Under the pieces are notes generated by a model. The model was given only the letters and a program-made list of their open reading frames with translations, made no database searches and was not told the DNA's origin. The translations under genes were made by a program, and so were the position numbers. From Paracoccus sediminis (GTDB taxonomy: Bacteria > Pseudomonadota > Alphaproteobacteria > Rhodobacterales > Rhodobacteraceae): a DNA stretch of 64,000 nucleotides. Location: contig NZ_FZNM01000014.1 in the NCBI RefSeq assembly GCF_900188295.1, positions 1 to 64,000 of the forward strand, read 5' to 3'. Shown piece after piece: positions 49,255 to 58,565 of the stretch. Position 1 is the first letter of the stretch; each line of letters starts with the position of its first letter.

Positions 49255-50558
49255 CGCTTCTGTATGCCAACGACCAGCGCGGGGAATATCCGCCCAGCGT
49301 CTATGCCGACACCTGCACCACCCTGGATCCCTTTCCGCCGCTGAAAGGGGAAACGCGCGCCGACGTGGCGGTGGTGGGGGCGGGCTATACCGGCCTGTCC
49401 GCCGCGCTGCATCTGGCGCGGGCGGGGCGGGACGTGGTGCTGGTCGATGCGCAGCGGGTGGGGTTCGGCGCGTCGGGACGCAACGGCGGGCAGATCGGAT
49501 CGGGCCAGCGGCAAGAGGTGGACTGGCTGGAACGCCAGTATGGCCGCGGCACCGCCCGCCGCCTGTGGGATCTGGCCGAGGATGCCAAGGCCCTGGTCCG
49601 CGCCCTTGCCGCCGAATCCGGGGTGCCGATCCGCGACGGTGTGGCCCATGCGGCGCGCAGTTCCGCCGAGGTCCGGCACAGCGCAACGATGGCCGCGCAT
49701 CTGGCGGCGCATTACGATTACGACAAGGTGCAGCCCCTGGACCGCGCGGCCATGGCCGGCCTTCTGGGCAGCGACGCCTATGCGGGCGGCGACGTGGACC
49801 GGGGGGCGGGGCATGTGCAGCCGCTGGCCCTGGCGATCGGCATGGCGCGGCTGGCAATACTGGCGGGGGTGCGCATTCACGAGGGCACGCATGTCCACCG
49901 GATCGAACACGGCACAGCCACCGGCAAGACCTGCGTGCTGTGCGATACCGGCAGGATCGTCTGCGATCATGCGATCCTGGCCGGGAACGGCTATCAGGGT
50001 CGGCTGGATGCGCGCGTCGCGGCGCGGGTCATGCCGATCAACAACTATATCGTCGCGACCGAACCGCTGGGGGACCGCTTTCCCGAAATCCTTCCGCAGC
50101 GCACGGCGGCAGCGGATACCAAGTTCGTGGTGAACTATTGGCGCCTGGACGACGACCGCCGCCTGATCTTCGGCGGGGGCGAAACCGTCAGCTATCGGTT
50201 CCCACGGGACATTGCGGCCCTGGTGCGCCCGCACCTGCTGTCGGTCTATCCGCAACTGCGCGACGTGGCGATCACCCATGCCTGGGGGGGCACGCTGGCG
50301 ATCACCATGAACCGGATGCCGCATTTCGCCCGGCCCGCACCGAACTGCCTGTCGGCGGGCGGCTATTCCGGGCACGGGGTGGCGATGGCGGCGATTGCGG
50401 GCAGGCTGATGGCCGACGCGGTGGCGGGGCAGTCCGACGGCTTCGACGCGATGGCGGCGATCCCCAAGCGGCCCTTTCCGGGCGGCTCGATGCTGCGCGG
50501 TCCGCTGCTGGTCGCGGGGATGGCGTGGTACGGGCTGCGCGACCGGCTGGGGATCTAG
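49251..50558 (+). CDS. FAD-dependent gamma-glutamyl amine oxidase (PuuB-like)
   Basis: The 435-residue DAO-family flavoprotein has the Rossmann motif VAVVGAGYTGLSAALHLARAG (about 41-61), the flavin-contacting FGASGRNGGQIGSGQR segment typical of PuuB and related oxidases, and a C-terminal GGYSGHGVAMA block. PuuB oxidises gamma-glutamylputrescine to the aldehyde. Here the gene overlaps the GS-like ligase by four bases (ATGA), matching the puuA-puuB pairing. No aldehyde dehydrogenase (PuuC) is nearby. Its end overlaps the end of the convergent TerB-like gene by four bases. Confidence 0.85.
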   Translation: MTLLYANDQRGEYPPSVYADTCTTLDPFPPLKGETRADVAVVGAGYTGLSAALHLARAGRDVVLVDAQRVGFGASGRNGGQIGSGQRQEVDWLERQYGRGTARRLWDLAEDAKALVRALAAESGVPIRDGVAHAARSSAEVRHSATMAAHLAAHYDYDKVQPLDRAAMAGLLGSDAYAGGDVDRGAGHVQPLALAIGMARLAILAGVRIHEGTHVHRIEHGTATGKTCVLCDTGRIVCDHAILAGNGYQGRLDARVAARVMPINNYIVATEPLGDRFPEILPQRTAAADTKFVVNYWRLDDDRRLIFGGGETVSYRFPRDIAALVRPHLLSVYPQLRDVAITHAWGGTLAITMNRMPHFARPAPNCLSAGGYSGHGVAMAAIAGRLMADAVAGQSDGFDAMAAIPKRPFPGGSMLRGPLLVAGMAWYGLRDRLGI

Positions 50559-51010
50559 CGCGCGGCGGCCGCCCGCTGGCGTTGGAAGGCGGAATCGCGG
50601 TCGGTCACGCCCAGCAGCCCGGACATGAGACGGATCATCGTCTCCTCATGGGCATTGCGCCGTTCGTCGGCATAGGCGATGTCCCACAGCGCGCGGATAA
50701 TGGCGACCCGGTCTTCCAGCAGGACACGATCCTTTATCAGGCGTGTAAAGCGGACCGTGTCGGGCGCCTCGGCCTCGATCATCTCGGCCACGGAACGGCG
50801 TTCGGACGCCTCGGCGGGATCCAGGTCGTGCAGCCGGGCCAGAACCTGGTCGATCCGCCGCCGTTCCGCCGCACTGTAATGATCGTCCGCGCGCGCAAGG
50901 CGGACCAGCAGGGCGGCGATCGCAATTTCCGCATCCTCTGTTGCCAAAGGCGTCAGAGCGGGTTCTTCCGTGAACAAGCGGTTCAGAAGATTGCGGAACA
51001 TGGTGGCCAT
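50555..51010 (-). CDS. TerB-family tellurite-resistance-like protein
   Basis: The 151-residue, mostly alpha-helical soluble protein has the TerB pattern: an IAIAALLVRLARADDHYSAAERR opening with acidic residues near a helix end, then KDRVLLEDRVAIIRALWDIAYADERRNAHEE. Such proteins bind metal through acidic residues; most are not involved in tellurite resistance and the role is unknown. The start is ATG 51010, with ATG 51001 possible. No other ter gene is present. Confidence 0.75.
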   Translation of the reverse strand: MATMFRNLLNRLFTEEPALTPLATEDAEIAIAALLVRLARADDHYSAAERRRIDQVLARLHDLDPAEASERRSVAEMIEAEAPDTVRFTRLIKDRVLLEDRVAIIRALWDIAYADERRNAHEETMIRLMSGLLGVTDRDSAFQRQRAAAAR

Positions 51011-51103
51011 ACTAGCCCTTTGCGGAGGTCATTCAAGAACCAAGCAAATGCTTATACTTTTATTAAGACGGACCGGCCGATTCCAGCCAGACTGCCCCGG
51101 ATC

Positions 51104-52009
51104 CTAATATACCTGCGGCACGTACAGATCGCGCGGCAGAACGTCGCGTTCGTAGTCGGGGTTGAAGACGCGTTCCGGCAACGACACCTCCTCGTGATCC
51201 ACCTCGGCATAGGGGATCTGGCTCAGCAGGTGGCTCATGCAGTTCAGGCGGGCACGCTTCTTGTCGTTCGCGGGCACGACGTACCAGGGCGCTTCGGGGA
51301 TGTTGGTGCGTTCCAGCATGTCTTCCTTGGCCTTGGTATAGGCTTCCCAACGGATGCGGGATTCCAGGTCCATGGGCGACAGCTTCCATTGCTTCAGCGG
51401 ATCGTGGATCCGCATCAGGAACCGCATCTGCTGTTCCTCGTCGGTGATCGAGAACCAGTATTTCACCAGCCGGATGCCCGACCGGACCAGCATCCGTTCG
51501 AATTCGGGAACGTCCTGAAAGAACTGTTCCACCTGATCCTCGGTCGCGAAACCCATCACCCGTTCGACGCCCGCCCGGTTGTACCAGCTGCGGTCGAACA
51601 GCACGATCTCGCCCCCGGCGGGCAGATGCGGGACGTATCGCTGGAAATACCACTGGGTCTTTTCGCGGTCGGACGGCGCGGGCAGGGCCACGGTGCGCAC
51701 CACGCGCGGGTTCAGACGCTGGGTGATGCGCTTGATCGCGCCGCCCTTTCCGGCGGAATCACGGCCTTCGAAGATGACAACGACCTTTTCCTTGTGGTGG
51801 CCGACCCAGTCCTGCAACTTGATAAGCTCGGTCTGCAACCGCAGCAATTCGCGGAAATACAGCGTGCGGTTCATCTGTTCGGGCCGCTGGTCACGATAGA
51901 TGCGGCGGATTTCCTCGGACAGGACCGCGTCTTCCAGCTCCATCTCGTAGTCTTCGTCCAGGGTTTCCTGAAGTTCGGCTTCCAGCCAGTCCTTGGGTGC
52001 GTCGGTCAT
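51104..52009 (-). CDS. ppk2: Polyphosphate kinase 2
   Basis: The 301-residue PPK2 class I-type enzyme uses polyphosphate to phosphorylate nucleoside diphosphates (or the reverse). It has Walker A EGRDSAGKGGAIKR (about 81-94), the lid-side arginines in APSDREKTQWYFQRYV, and the Walker B-type FDRSWYNRAGVERVMGF. The KYWFSITDEEQQMRF stretch follows. The N-terminal acidic extension (EDEDYEMELEDAVLS-like) is typical of the one-domain form. It stands alone on the minus strand upstream of the TerB-like gene, with a 93-base A+T-rich gap between. Confidence 0.94.
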   Translation of the reverse strand: MTDAPKDWLEAELQETLDEDYEMELEDAVLSEEIRRIYRDQRPEQMNRTLYFRELLRLQTELIKLQDWVGHHKEKVVVIFEGRDSAGKGGAIKRITQRLNPRVVRTVALPAPSDREKTQWYFQRYVPHLPAGGEIVLFDRSWYNRAGVERVMGFATEDQVEQFFQDVPEFERMLVRSGIRLVKYWFSITDEEQQMRFLMRIHDPLKQWKLSPMDLESRIRWEAYTKAKEDMLERTNIPEAPWYVVPANDKKRARLNCMSHLLSQIPYAEVDHEEVSLPERVFNPDYERDVLPRDLYVPQVY

Positions 52010-52085
52010 GGGATTCTCCGGGAGTGCGGCGGTCGGTATAGGGCCGCAATGTAACGACTTTGCCGTGGCCCGGCGTTCCGGGCCA

Positions 52086-52550
52086 TCAGCGTCCGAAACG
52101 CGCCGCGCAGGCGGGGGTCACGGCCAGAACGAAACGGCCGCGCGTCCCGTCCACGGTCCCGCACCACTGGCCGGTGACGGTGAACAGGCTGCGGGTGCCG
52201 CGCGCAGGGCGATAGGCGACGCGGCGGCCGGTCACGTCGAACAGGTTCAGCACGCCGCCGGGATTGGGCGCGTAATAGCCCAGCACGCCCCCGTCGGCGG
52301 TGATGATAAGGCGTTGTTCGTTGGCGGGGTTCGATGGCCGATTCGGCCAGGCCGTGCCGGCGTTGGCGGTGTTGCCCGACGAATTCCACGCGGCATTGGG
52401 CGAATTGGCGGGACTGGCGGGATTGTTCGCCGGATGCCCCGGCCCCAGGTCAAAAGGCAGCCGCGTCTGGTCCAGGACAATCAGCGGCGCGTCGGCTGCC
52501 GCAGCGGTCGCCAGGCAGCACGCCAGCCCGGCAAGGACGGACATGCGCAT
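52086..52550 (-). CDS. Secreted Asn/Pro/Ser-rich small protein at the end of the mrp operon
   Basis: The 154-residue product starts with a signal peptide (cleavage about ATAAAA-DA near residue 20). A low-complexity stretch of Asn, Pro, Ser and Ala (about 40-78, NNPASPANSPN and NRPSNPANEQ) leads to a compact C-terminal domain of about 70 residues with two cysteines (GQWCGTV and TPACAAR) that could form a disulfide. ATG 52550 lies two bases after the mnhG stop, so it is translated with the antiporter genes. I recognise no family. Confidence 0.68.
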   Translation of the reverse strand: MRMSVLAGLACCLATAAAADAPLIVLDQTRLPFDLGPGHPANNPASPANSPNAAWNSSGNTANAGTAWPNRPSNPANEQRLIITADGGVLGYYAPNPGGVLNLFDVTGRRVAYRPARGTRSLFTVTGQWCGTVDGTRGRFVLAVTPACAARFGR

Positions 52551-52552
52551 CG

Positions 52553-52933
52553 TCAGGATCCGGCGGACGGATTGCCGTCGGCGTCGCCGGACGGGCCGTC
52601 ACGGAAGGGATCGCGCCCTTCGGCCCGGTCGCGTTGCAGCGCGGCGCGGCCCAGCATCATCAGCGTGACGGGCGTGGTCAGCACGATGCAGAAGCCGATG
52701 ACGAATTCATGGACCACCGGCCGCCCGTCGATAAAGCTGAACATCAGGGCGGATGCGATGATGATTCCGCCCGTCCCCCAGCTTGTCGCCAGCGTCGGCG
52801 CGTGCAGCCGGTCATAGAATGTGGCCAGCCGCGCCAGGCCAAGCGCACCGATCAGCGTCAGGGTCGATCCCAGGACGACCAGGATCGCGACGGGAATGGC
52901 CACGGCCAGGGGAATCGCCTGAAGGGGGGTCAT
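52553..52933 (-). CDS. mnhG: Na+/H+ antiporter subunit G
   Basis: The 126-residue MrpG/MnhG protein has three predicted helices and the family segment [29 protein letters not shown], then IASALMF. MrpG is a small membrane subunit needed for antiport. The polar C-terminal tail ([15 protein letters not shown]) is an addition. Its start overlaps the mnhF stop. It belongs to a tightly overlapping minus-strand operon A/B-C-D-E-F-G. Confidence 0.93.
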   Translation of the reverse strand: MTPLQAIPLAVAIPVAILVVLGSTLTLIGALGLARLATFYDRLHAPTLATSWGTGGIIIASALMFSFIDGRPVVHEFVIGFCIVLTTPVTLMMLGRAALQRDRAEGRDPFRDGPSGDADGNPSAGS

Positions 52934-53211
52934 TCGATCACCTCGCCCCGGAACAGGAACTTGGCCAGGGCGACGGTCGAGACGAACCCCATGATCGCGA
53001 TCACGGTCGCCGCCTCGAAGAAAAAGGCCGTGCCAAGCTGCATGCCCGTGACCAGCAGGAACAGCATGATCGCCACATACAGCGCGTCAAGCGCCAGCAC
53101 CCGGTCCTGGGCGCGCGGCCCGCGCAGCATCCGCGTCCCCGCAAGGCATCCGGCCAGCGCCAGGACGATCTGCGCATAACCCAGGGCGATCGTCAGGATC
53201 GTCTCGCTCAT
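52930..53211 (-). CDS. mnhF: Na+/H+ antiporter subunit F
   Basis: The 93-residue MrpF protein has three helices, with the family motif [23 protein letters not shown] containing the conserved Gly-Pro and Asp residues. MrpF works as a small membrane subunit of the multi-protein antiporter. It overlaps mnhE and mnhG by four bases each. Confidence 0.93.
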   Translation of the reverse strand: MSETILTIALGYAQIVLALAGCLAGTRMLRGPRAQDRVLALDALYVAIMLFLLVTGMQLGTAFFFEAATVIAIMGFVSTVALAKFLFRGEVIE

Positions 53212-53693
53212 TCGAAGATCTCCATCAGCATCGGTTCATAGGTCTTGCCGATCACGTCGTGATAATGATCGACCTCGGAGGCGTCGAAGACGTGCAGCGT
53301 CAGAACCCCCGTAGCGGTTTCGTATTCCAGCCAGGCCGTGCCGGGGGTGGCGGTCAGGATGATCGCCAGCAGCGCCAAGGCGTTCTCGTCCCGGATGCTC
53401 AGGGGGATCCGGGCCAGGGCGGACCTGCGCCCGTTCCGCCCCTCGGTCAGCAGCAGGCGCGCGATGGCGATGTTGGACCGCATGATGTCCCAGAACAGCG
53501 TGGCGACCAGACGCGGCAAGACCCGCCACCGCCTGACGCGGGGCTTGGCGGGATGCAGCGCCGAATAGGCCTGGCCCGCGACCAGCGACAGGGCCGTGCC
53601 CAGAAGCAGATAGCCCAGCGAAAAGCGGGTCAGCATCAGCCACAGCACAATCAGCGACAGCGACAGGAAGGGATAGGGAACAAGTCGGGTCAT
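53208..53693 (-). CDS. mnhE: Na+/H+ antiporter subunit E
   Basis: The 161-residue MrpE protein has two N-terminal helices followed by a cytoplasmic domain. The family stretch reads [31 protein letters not shown] in outline, then LTLHVFD. MrpE contributes to assembly and full activity of the antiporter. Its start overlaps the mnhD stop by four bases. Confidence 0.92.
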   Translation of the reverse strand: MTRLVPYPFLSLSLIVLWLMLTRFSLGYLLLGTALSLVAGQAYSALHPAKPRVRRWRVLPRLVATLFWDIMRSNIAIARLLLTEGRNGRRSALARIPLSIRDENALALLAIILTATPGTAWLEYETATGVLTLHVFDASEVDHYHDVIGKTYEPMLMEIFE

Positions 53694-55333
53694 GGATCGT
53701 CACCCTGGTCGTCGGGGGCGCGGTCGGCGGCGCGCGGCGTGGCAAAGACGCCAAAGGCATAGGCGGCGGTGTCGTGCAGCGCCTGGGCGGTGCCCGCGGT
53801 GTAACGCAGCATCGCCTCGGCCTTGACGGTGGTCATGGCCAGCACGGCCAGCAGCGCGATGACCGGCGCGATTTCCAGCGCCAGCACGCGCGGCAGGACA
53901 AGATCGCCGGACCAGAAGGTCTGGATGCCGATCCGGGCCATGCCAATCAGCGTCGCGAATCCCGACAGGATCAGCAGCGCGATGAACGACCAGGCCAGCC
54001 CGGCGGGCAGGGCGGTCTGTGCCATCAGCGCCTGGACCATCGCGATCTTGCCGATGAAGCCCGGCAGCGGCGGCAGCCCTGCCAGCATCAGCACGCACAG
54101 CGCGAAACAGATGCCCAGCACGGTCATCGTGGCCGGGATCGCAAGGCCCGCGTCCGGCACCTCGTCCAGGTCGGCACCGTCCAGGCCATAGGCATCGGCG
54201 GTCAGCGCCAGCATCGCGGCGATGCCACCGTCCTCGCGGCTCATCGGCTCGATCAGCAGGAACAGCGCGCTTGTGGCAAGCGTCGAGGCGACCAGGTAAT
54301 ACAGCGCCCCCGCCAGCATTCCCGGCCCCCCGCCCGCCAGCGCAAAGCCGGTGATGCCCAGCACCGTTCCCGACGAGATCAGCACCGAATGCGCGGCCAT
54401 CCGCCCCAGTCCCTGGGACGACAGTACGCCCAGCAGCCCGAACAGCACCGTGGCCATCCCCAGGATGATGAGGATGCCGGCCCCGAACCCGGCCGAGGCG
54501 CCGCCGGTGTCCCCGAACAGCAGCATCGACAGCCGCACGATCGCATAGATGCCGACCTTGGTCATGATCGCGAACATCGCGCCCACAGGGGCCGCGGCGG
54601 CCATATAGGCGGTGGGCAGCCAGAAGGACAGCGGCCAGCTGCCGGCCTTGACCAGGAACGCCACCGCCAGCACGGCCACGGCGGCGTGCAGCAGAGGCCG
54701 GTTTTCGCCCGGCATGGCCGCGATCAGGTTGGCCAGATGCGCCATGTTCAGCGTGCCGGTCACGCCATAGATCAGGCTGACCCCGATCAGGAACAGCAGC
54801 GACGCCGCCAGGTTGATGGCGATATAGTGCATTCCCGCGCGCACCCGCAGCTGGCCCGACCCGTGCAGCAGCAGGCCATAGGACGCGGCCAGCAGGATTT
54901 CGAAGAACACGAACAGGTTGAACAGATCGCCGGTCAGGAACGCGCCGTTCAGACCCATCAGCAGGAATTGGAACAGCGAATAGTAATGCGGACCCTGCCG
55001 GTTCCAGCCCGCATGGGCATAGACCAGCGACGGAATCGCCAGCAGCCCGGTCAGCACCAGCATCATCGCGGCCAGTCGGTCCAGCACCAGCACGATGCCG
55101 TAAGGCGCGGCCCAGTCGCCCAGCAGGTAAAAGCTGATGCCTTCCCAGTCGCTGACGTCGCCGCCGGTCTTGGCGCGGATCACCAGCTGCACGGCGATCA
55201 GCAACTGCGCCGCGGCCGAAACGATGCTCAGCCAGAATTTCGCTGCGCGCCGCCGGTCATCATACAGCAGCATCAGGGCGCCCGTGACGAAGGGGATCAG
55301 GATCGGGGCGATTATCAGGTGTTCACCGATCAC
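53690..55333 (-). CDS. mnhD: Na+/H+ antiporter subunit D
   Basis: MrpD is one of the two large subunits homologous to proton-pumping NuoL/M/N of complex I. The 547-residue protein has about 14 helices. The conserved TM5 Glu region (FFEILLAASYGLLLHG), the TM7 Lys in FLVKAGSWPLSFWLPTAYMAAAAPVGAMF, and LPPLPGFIGKIAM are visible. The GTG start at 55333 overlaps the mnhC stop and gives the usual VIGEHLIIAPILIPF opening; a longer in-frame reading covers mnhC and is rejected. Confidence 0.94.
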   Translation of the reverse strand: MIGEHLIIAPILIPFVTGALMLLYDDRRRAAKFWLSIVSAAAQLLIAVQLVIRAKTGGDVSDWEGISFYLLGDWAAPYGIVLVLDRLAAMMLVLTGLLAIPSLVYAHAGWNRQGPHYYSLFQFLLMGLNGAFLTGDLFNLFVFFEILLAASYGLLLHGSGQLRVRAGMHYIAINLAASLLFLIGVSLIYGVTGTLNMAHLANLIAAMPGENRPLLHAAVAVLAVAFLVKAGSWPLSFWLPTAYMAAAAPVGAMFAIMTKVGIYAIVRLSMLLFGDTGGASAGFGAGILIILGMATVLFGLLGVLSSQGLGRMAAHSVLISSGTVLGITGFALAGGGPGMLAGALYYLVASTLATSALFLLIEPMSREDGGIAAMLALTADAYGLDGADLDEVPDAGLAIPATMTVLGICFALCVLMLAGLPPLPGFIGKIAMVQALMAQTALPAGLAWSFIALLILSGFATLIGMARIGIQTFWSGDLVLPRVLALEIAPVIALLAVLAMTTVKAEAMLRYTAGTAQALHDTAAYAFGVFATPRAADRAPDDQGDDP

Positions 55334-55674
55334 TGGCTGCGTTCCTTTCCGTCGACGTGGTCGGTGCCGGTCAGGCCGCGCGACGCGATCATGACGACCA
55401 GGAACAGCGCCGTGGTGGCAAAGCTGATGACGATGGCGGTCAGCACCAGGGCCTGCGGCAAGGGGTCGGCATACAGCGTCGGATCGACAAAGCCGCCCTT
55501 GGGCATGATCGGGGGCGCGCCCGGCGTCAGCCGCCCCATCGCAAAGATGAACAGGTTGACCGCATAGGACAGAAGGCACAGCCCGACGATGACCTGAAAG
55601 CTGCGCGGACGCAGCACCAGCCAGATGCCGGATGCCGACAGGATGCCGATGGCGGCAGACAGGATGATTTCCAT
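55330..55674 (-). CDS. mnhC: Na+/H+ antiporter subunit C
   Basis: The 114-residue MrpC (NuoK homologue) protein has three helices. It carries GIWLVLRPRSFQVIVGLCLLSYAVNLFIF and LPQALVLTAIVISFATTALFL, with the region of the conserved helix acidic/polar residues recognisable. It overlaps the ends of mnhA/B and mnhD. Confidence 0.93.
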   Translation of the reverse strand: MEIILSAAIGILSASGIWLVLRPRSFQVIVGLCLLSYAVNLFIFAMGRLTPGAPPIMPKGGFVDPTLYADPLPQALVLTAIVISFATTALFLVVMIASRGLTGTDHVDGKERSQ

Positions 55675-58565
55675 CAGGCTGGCTCCTCGGTCCGGGCGGC
55701 GGCGATGCCGTCCATTTCCCGGCGGCGGCTGGCGCGCAGCGACTGGTGCGCGATGGCGACCAGCATCAGCACGACGGCACCCATGACCGTGGCAAAGACG
55801 CCCACGTCAAACAGCATCGCGGTGGCCGCCGGAACCTCTCCGACCAGGGGGATGCGGACATAGCGGGCATAGGCCGTGAGAAAAGGATAGCCGAACAGCC
55901 ACGCCCCCATCCCGGTCGCCGCCGCGATCAGCAGGCCGATCCCCATCCAGCGGATCGGCAGCACGGTGATGCGCGATTCGACCCAGCGGACGTTCGTGGC
56001 AAGATACTGGACCAGAAAGGCAATCGCCAGGGTCACGCCCGCCGCAAATCCACCGCCCGGAAGATCGTGGCCGCGAAAGAAGAAATAGCCCGAAACCACG
56101 ATCAGCAGCGGGAACATCCACACCATGATGACCGACGGCACATACAGGTAATCGTCCAGCGTGGGCGAGTTGTCCTGGGTCTGCTGATAGGGCGCCTCGA
56201 TGCTTTCGGGGGCGGGGCGGAACCGGCGCAGCAGGGCAAAGATGGTCAGACCGACGATGGCCAGAACGGCGATTTCGCCAAAGGTGTCGAAGGCGCGGAA
56301 ATCGACCAGGATCACGTTCACGACATTGGTGCCGCCGCCTTCGTAATAGGCGTTGCCCAGAAACCAGTCGCCGACATTGCTGATAAGCGGCCGGGTCATC
56401 ACCGCAAACGCCATGGCGGCGATGCCAAGCCCCCCTGCCGTGGCGATGACCAGATCGCGGCCGCGCCGGATCTTGGCGGGCAGCAGCTTGTCCTCGGCGA
56501 TCTCGGACCGGCGCTTGGGCAGCCAGCGCAGGCCCAGCAGCAGCAGGACCGTGGTCGCCACCTCGACCAGCAGTTGCGTCAGCGCCAGATCGGGGGACGA
56601 GAACCATGCAAAGGTCAGGCAGGTCACGACCCCCGCCCCGCCCAGCAGGATCAGCGCGGCAAAGCGGTGATACTTGGCCTGCCACGCCGCGCCGATGGCG
56701 CAGGCGCCGCCCACCAGCCACAGCAGGGCGAATGCGGGATTGGGCGCATGCAGGCGCAGATCCTCGGCCATGGTCAGCCCGCCCCACAGCGACGCGACGG
56801 CGACGGCGATGGCCGTCAGCACCAGCAGGCGCAGTTGCGGCTGCAACGCCTCGGTGGAAAACACGCTCAGCGTCAGGCGGGGCAGCCGCCATGTCAGCCG
56901 GAACAGCAGCCAGTCATAGATGCGCTGCCCGCGCAGCCGATGGATCAGGAACGGGCCTTCGGGACCGTGCGGAATGGCCCGTGCGCTGGCCACATAGATC
57001 AGCGTGCCCACCGCCATCGCCACCAGGCTGAGCATCAGGGGCGCGTTGATCCCGTGCCAGACGGCGATCTTGTAATAGGGCATGTCGGCCCCCGCCACCG
57101 ACCGGGCGGCGGTGTTGACGATCGGTCCCAGCGTCAGCGCCGGGACGATGCCGACCACCAGGCAGATCAGCACCAGAAGTTCGACCGGGCGGCGCATCCA
57201 GGCGGGCGGTTCGTGCGGCGGTTTCGGCAGGTCCGTGGCCTGCGGTCCGAAAAACACCGTCGCGATGAAGCGCAGCGAATAGGCGACCGACAGGGTGCTG
57301 CCGATCACGGCGAAATAGGGCAGGTGGTCGTCCAGCCAGGTGCCGTTGTGCCAGTCCACCGATTCCGCCAGGAACATTTCCTTGGACAGGAAACCGTTCA
57401 GCAGTGGCACCCCGGCCATGGCGGCCGCCGCGACGATGGCCAGCGTCGCGGTGAAGGGCATCGGGCGGAACAGCCCGGACAGGCGCCGCATGTCGCGGGT
57501 GCCGGTTTCGTGGTCGATGATGCCCGCCGCCATGAACAGCGACGCCTTGAAGACCGCGTGGTTGCAGATGTGAAAGATCGCGGCCAGGATCGCCACCGGC
57601 CCGCCGACCCCCGCCAGCGTGGCGATAAGGCCCAGGTGGCTGATCGTCGAATAGGCCAGCAGCCCTTTCAGGTCGTGGCGGTACAGCGCGATGGCCGCGC
57701 CCAGGATCAGCGTCGTCACGCCGGTTCCGGTGACGACAAAGAACCATGTCTCGGTCCCGCCCAGAACGGACGAGAACCGCACCAGCAGAAAGACGCCCGC
57801 CTTGACCATGGTGGCCGAATGCAGGAATGCCGACACCGGCGTCGGCGCGGCCATGGCGCCGGGCAGCCAGAAATGGAACGGGAACTGCGCCGATTTCGTA
57901 AAGGCGCCGATCAGGAACAGCGCCAGCATCGCCCCGTACCAAGGGTGCGCGCGCACCGCATCCCCCGACCGCAGGATCATCCCCAGGTCGTAACTGCCCG
58001 CCGCCTGGCCCAGCATCAGCATCGCCAGCAGCAGGCACAGCCCGCCAAGCGCGGTGACGATCAGCGCCGTCCGCGCCCCGTCCCGCGCCGCCGCCCCCTG
58101 ATGCCAGAATCCGATCAGCAGGAACGACATGAACGAGGTCAGTTCCCAGAACACGACCATCACCAGCACGTTGCCGGAAATCAGAATGCCCTGCATCGCG
58201 CCGGTGAACGCCATCAGCAGCGCATAGAAACGCGGCAGGGAATCGCTGTCGCCCATGTAATAGCGGGCATAGACCACGACCAGCACGCCGATCGACAGCA
58301 CCAGGGCCGCGAAAAGCCAGGCGAACCCGTCCAGGCGCAGCGCCATGTTCATGCCAAGCGACGGCACCCAGTCCAGGCTGGCCCGCAGCACGTTGCCCGA
58401 CTGGATTTCCGGCAGAAAGCCCGCCAGGACGGCCAGTCCTCCGACCAGCGACAGGACCGACAGCCAGGTCGATGCGCCGCGCGCCGATTGCGGCAGCGTC
58501 AGCAGGATCAGCGAAGTCGCGAAGGGCAGGCAGGCCAGTAACAGGAACAGGTTGTGTTCGGCCAT
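55674..58565 (-). CDS. mnhA: Fused Na+/H+ antiporter subunits A and B
   Basis: The 963-residue protein joins MrpA (NuoL-like antiporter module plus its C-terminal extension) to an MrpB-type domain. The MrpA part has WELTSFMSFLLIGFWHQ, FTKSAQFPFHFWLPGAMAAPTPVSAFLHSATMVKAG (about residues 220-255) and ANFNGFLSKE-like LLNGFLSKEMF. The C-terminal part, from about 815, has VVSGYFFFRGHDLPGGGFAAG, the MrpB signature. Fused A/B is the hallmark of group 2 (six-gene) mrp/pha operons. The complex exports Na+ or K+ for protons, aiding pH and salt tolerance. ATG 58565 follows a good AAGGCAAGG site; an ATG nine codons earlier is possible. Confidence 0.95.
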   Translation of the reverse strand: MAEHNLFLLLACLPFATSLILLTLPQSARGASTWLSVLSLVGGLAVLAGFLPEIQSGNVLRASLDWVPSLGMNMALRLDGFAWLFAALVLSIGVLVVVYARYYMGDSDSLPRFYALLMAFTGAMQGILISGNVLVMVVFWELTSFMSFLLIGFWHQGAAARDGARTALIVTALGGLCLLLAMLMLGQAAGSYDLGMILRSGDAVRAHPWYGAMLALFLIGAFTKSAQFPFHFWLPGAMAAPTPVSAFLHSATMVKAGVFLLVRFSSVLGGTETWFFVVTGTGVTTLILGAAIALYRHDLKGLLAYSTISHLGLIATLAGVGGPVAILAAIFHICNHAVFKASLFMAAGIIDHETGTRDMRRLSGLFRPMPFTATLAIVAAAAMAGVPLLNGFLSKEMFLAESVDWHNGTWLDDHLPYFAVIGSTLSVAYSLRFIATVFFGPQATDLPKPPHEPPAWMRRPVELLVLICLVVGIVPALTLGPIVNTAARSVAGADMPYYKIAVWHGINAPLMLSLVAMAVGTLIYVASARAIPHGPEGPFLIHRLRGQRIYDWLLFRLTWRLPRLTLSVFSTEALQPQLRLLVLTAIAVAVASLWGGLTMAEDLRLHAPNPAFALLWLVGGACAIGAAWQAKYHRFAALILLGGAGVVTCLTFAWFSSPDLALTQLLVEVATTVLLLLGLRWLPKRRSEIAEDKLLPAKIRRGRDLVIATAGGLGIAAMAFAVMTRPLISNVGDWFLGNAYYEGGGTNVVNVILVDFRAFDTFGEIAVLAIVGLTIFALLRRFRPAPESIEAPYQQTQDNSPTLDDYLYVPSVIMVWMFPLLIVVSGYFFFRGHDLPGGGFAAGVTLAIAFLVQYLATNVRWVESRITVLPIRWMGIGLLIAAATGMGAWLFGYPFLTAYARYVRIPLVGEVPAATAMLFDVGVFATVMGAVVLMLVAIAHQSLRASRRREMDGIAAARTEEPA

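Noticed and set aside
50555..51010. Evidence for a tellurite resistance cluster
   Set aside because: Only a single TerB-like gene is present, with no terC, terD or terZ homologues nearby.
55746..58541. A long plus-strand frame opposite mnhA
   Set aside because: The translation is rich in Asp, Gln, Arg and His without hydrophobic cores, the expected complement of a G+C-rich membrane-protein gene.
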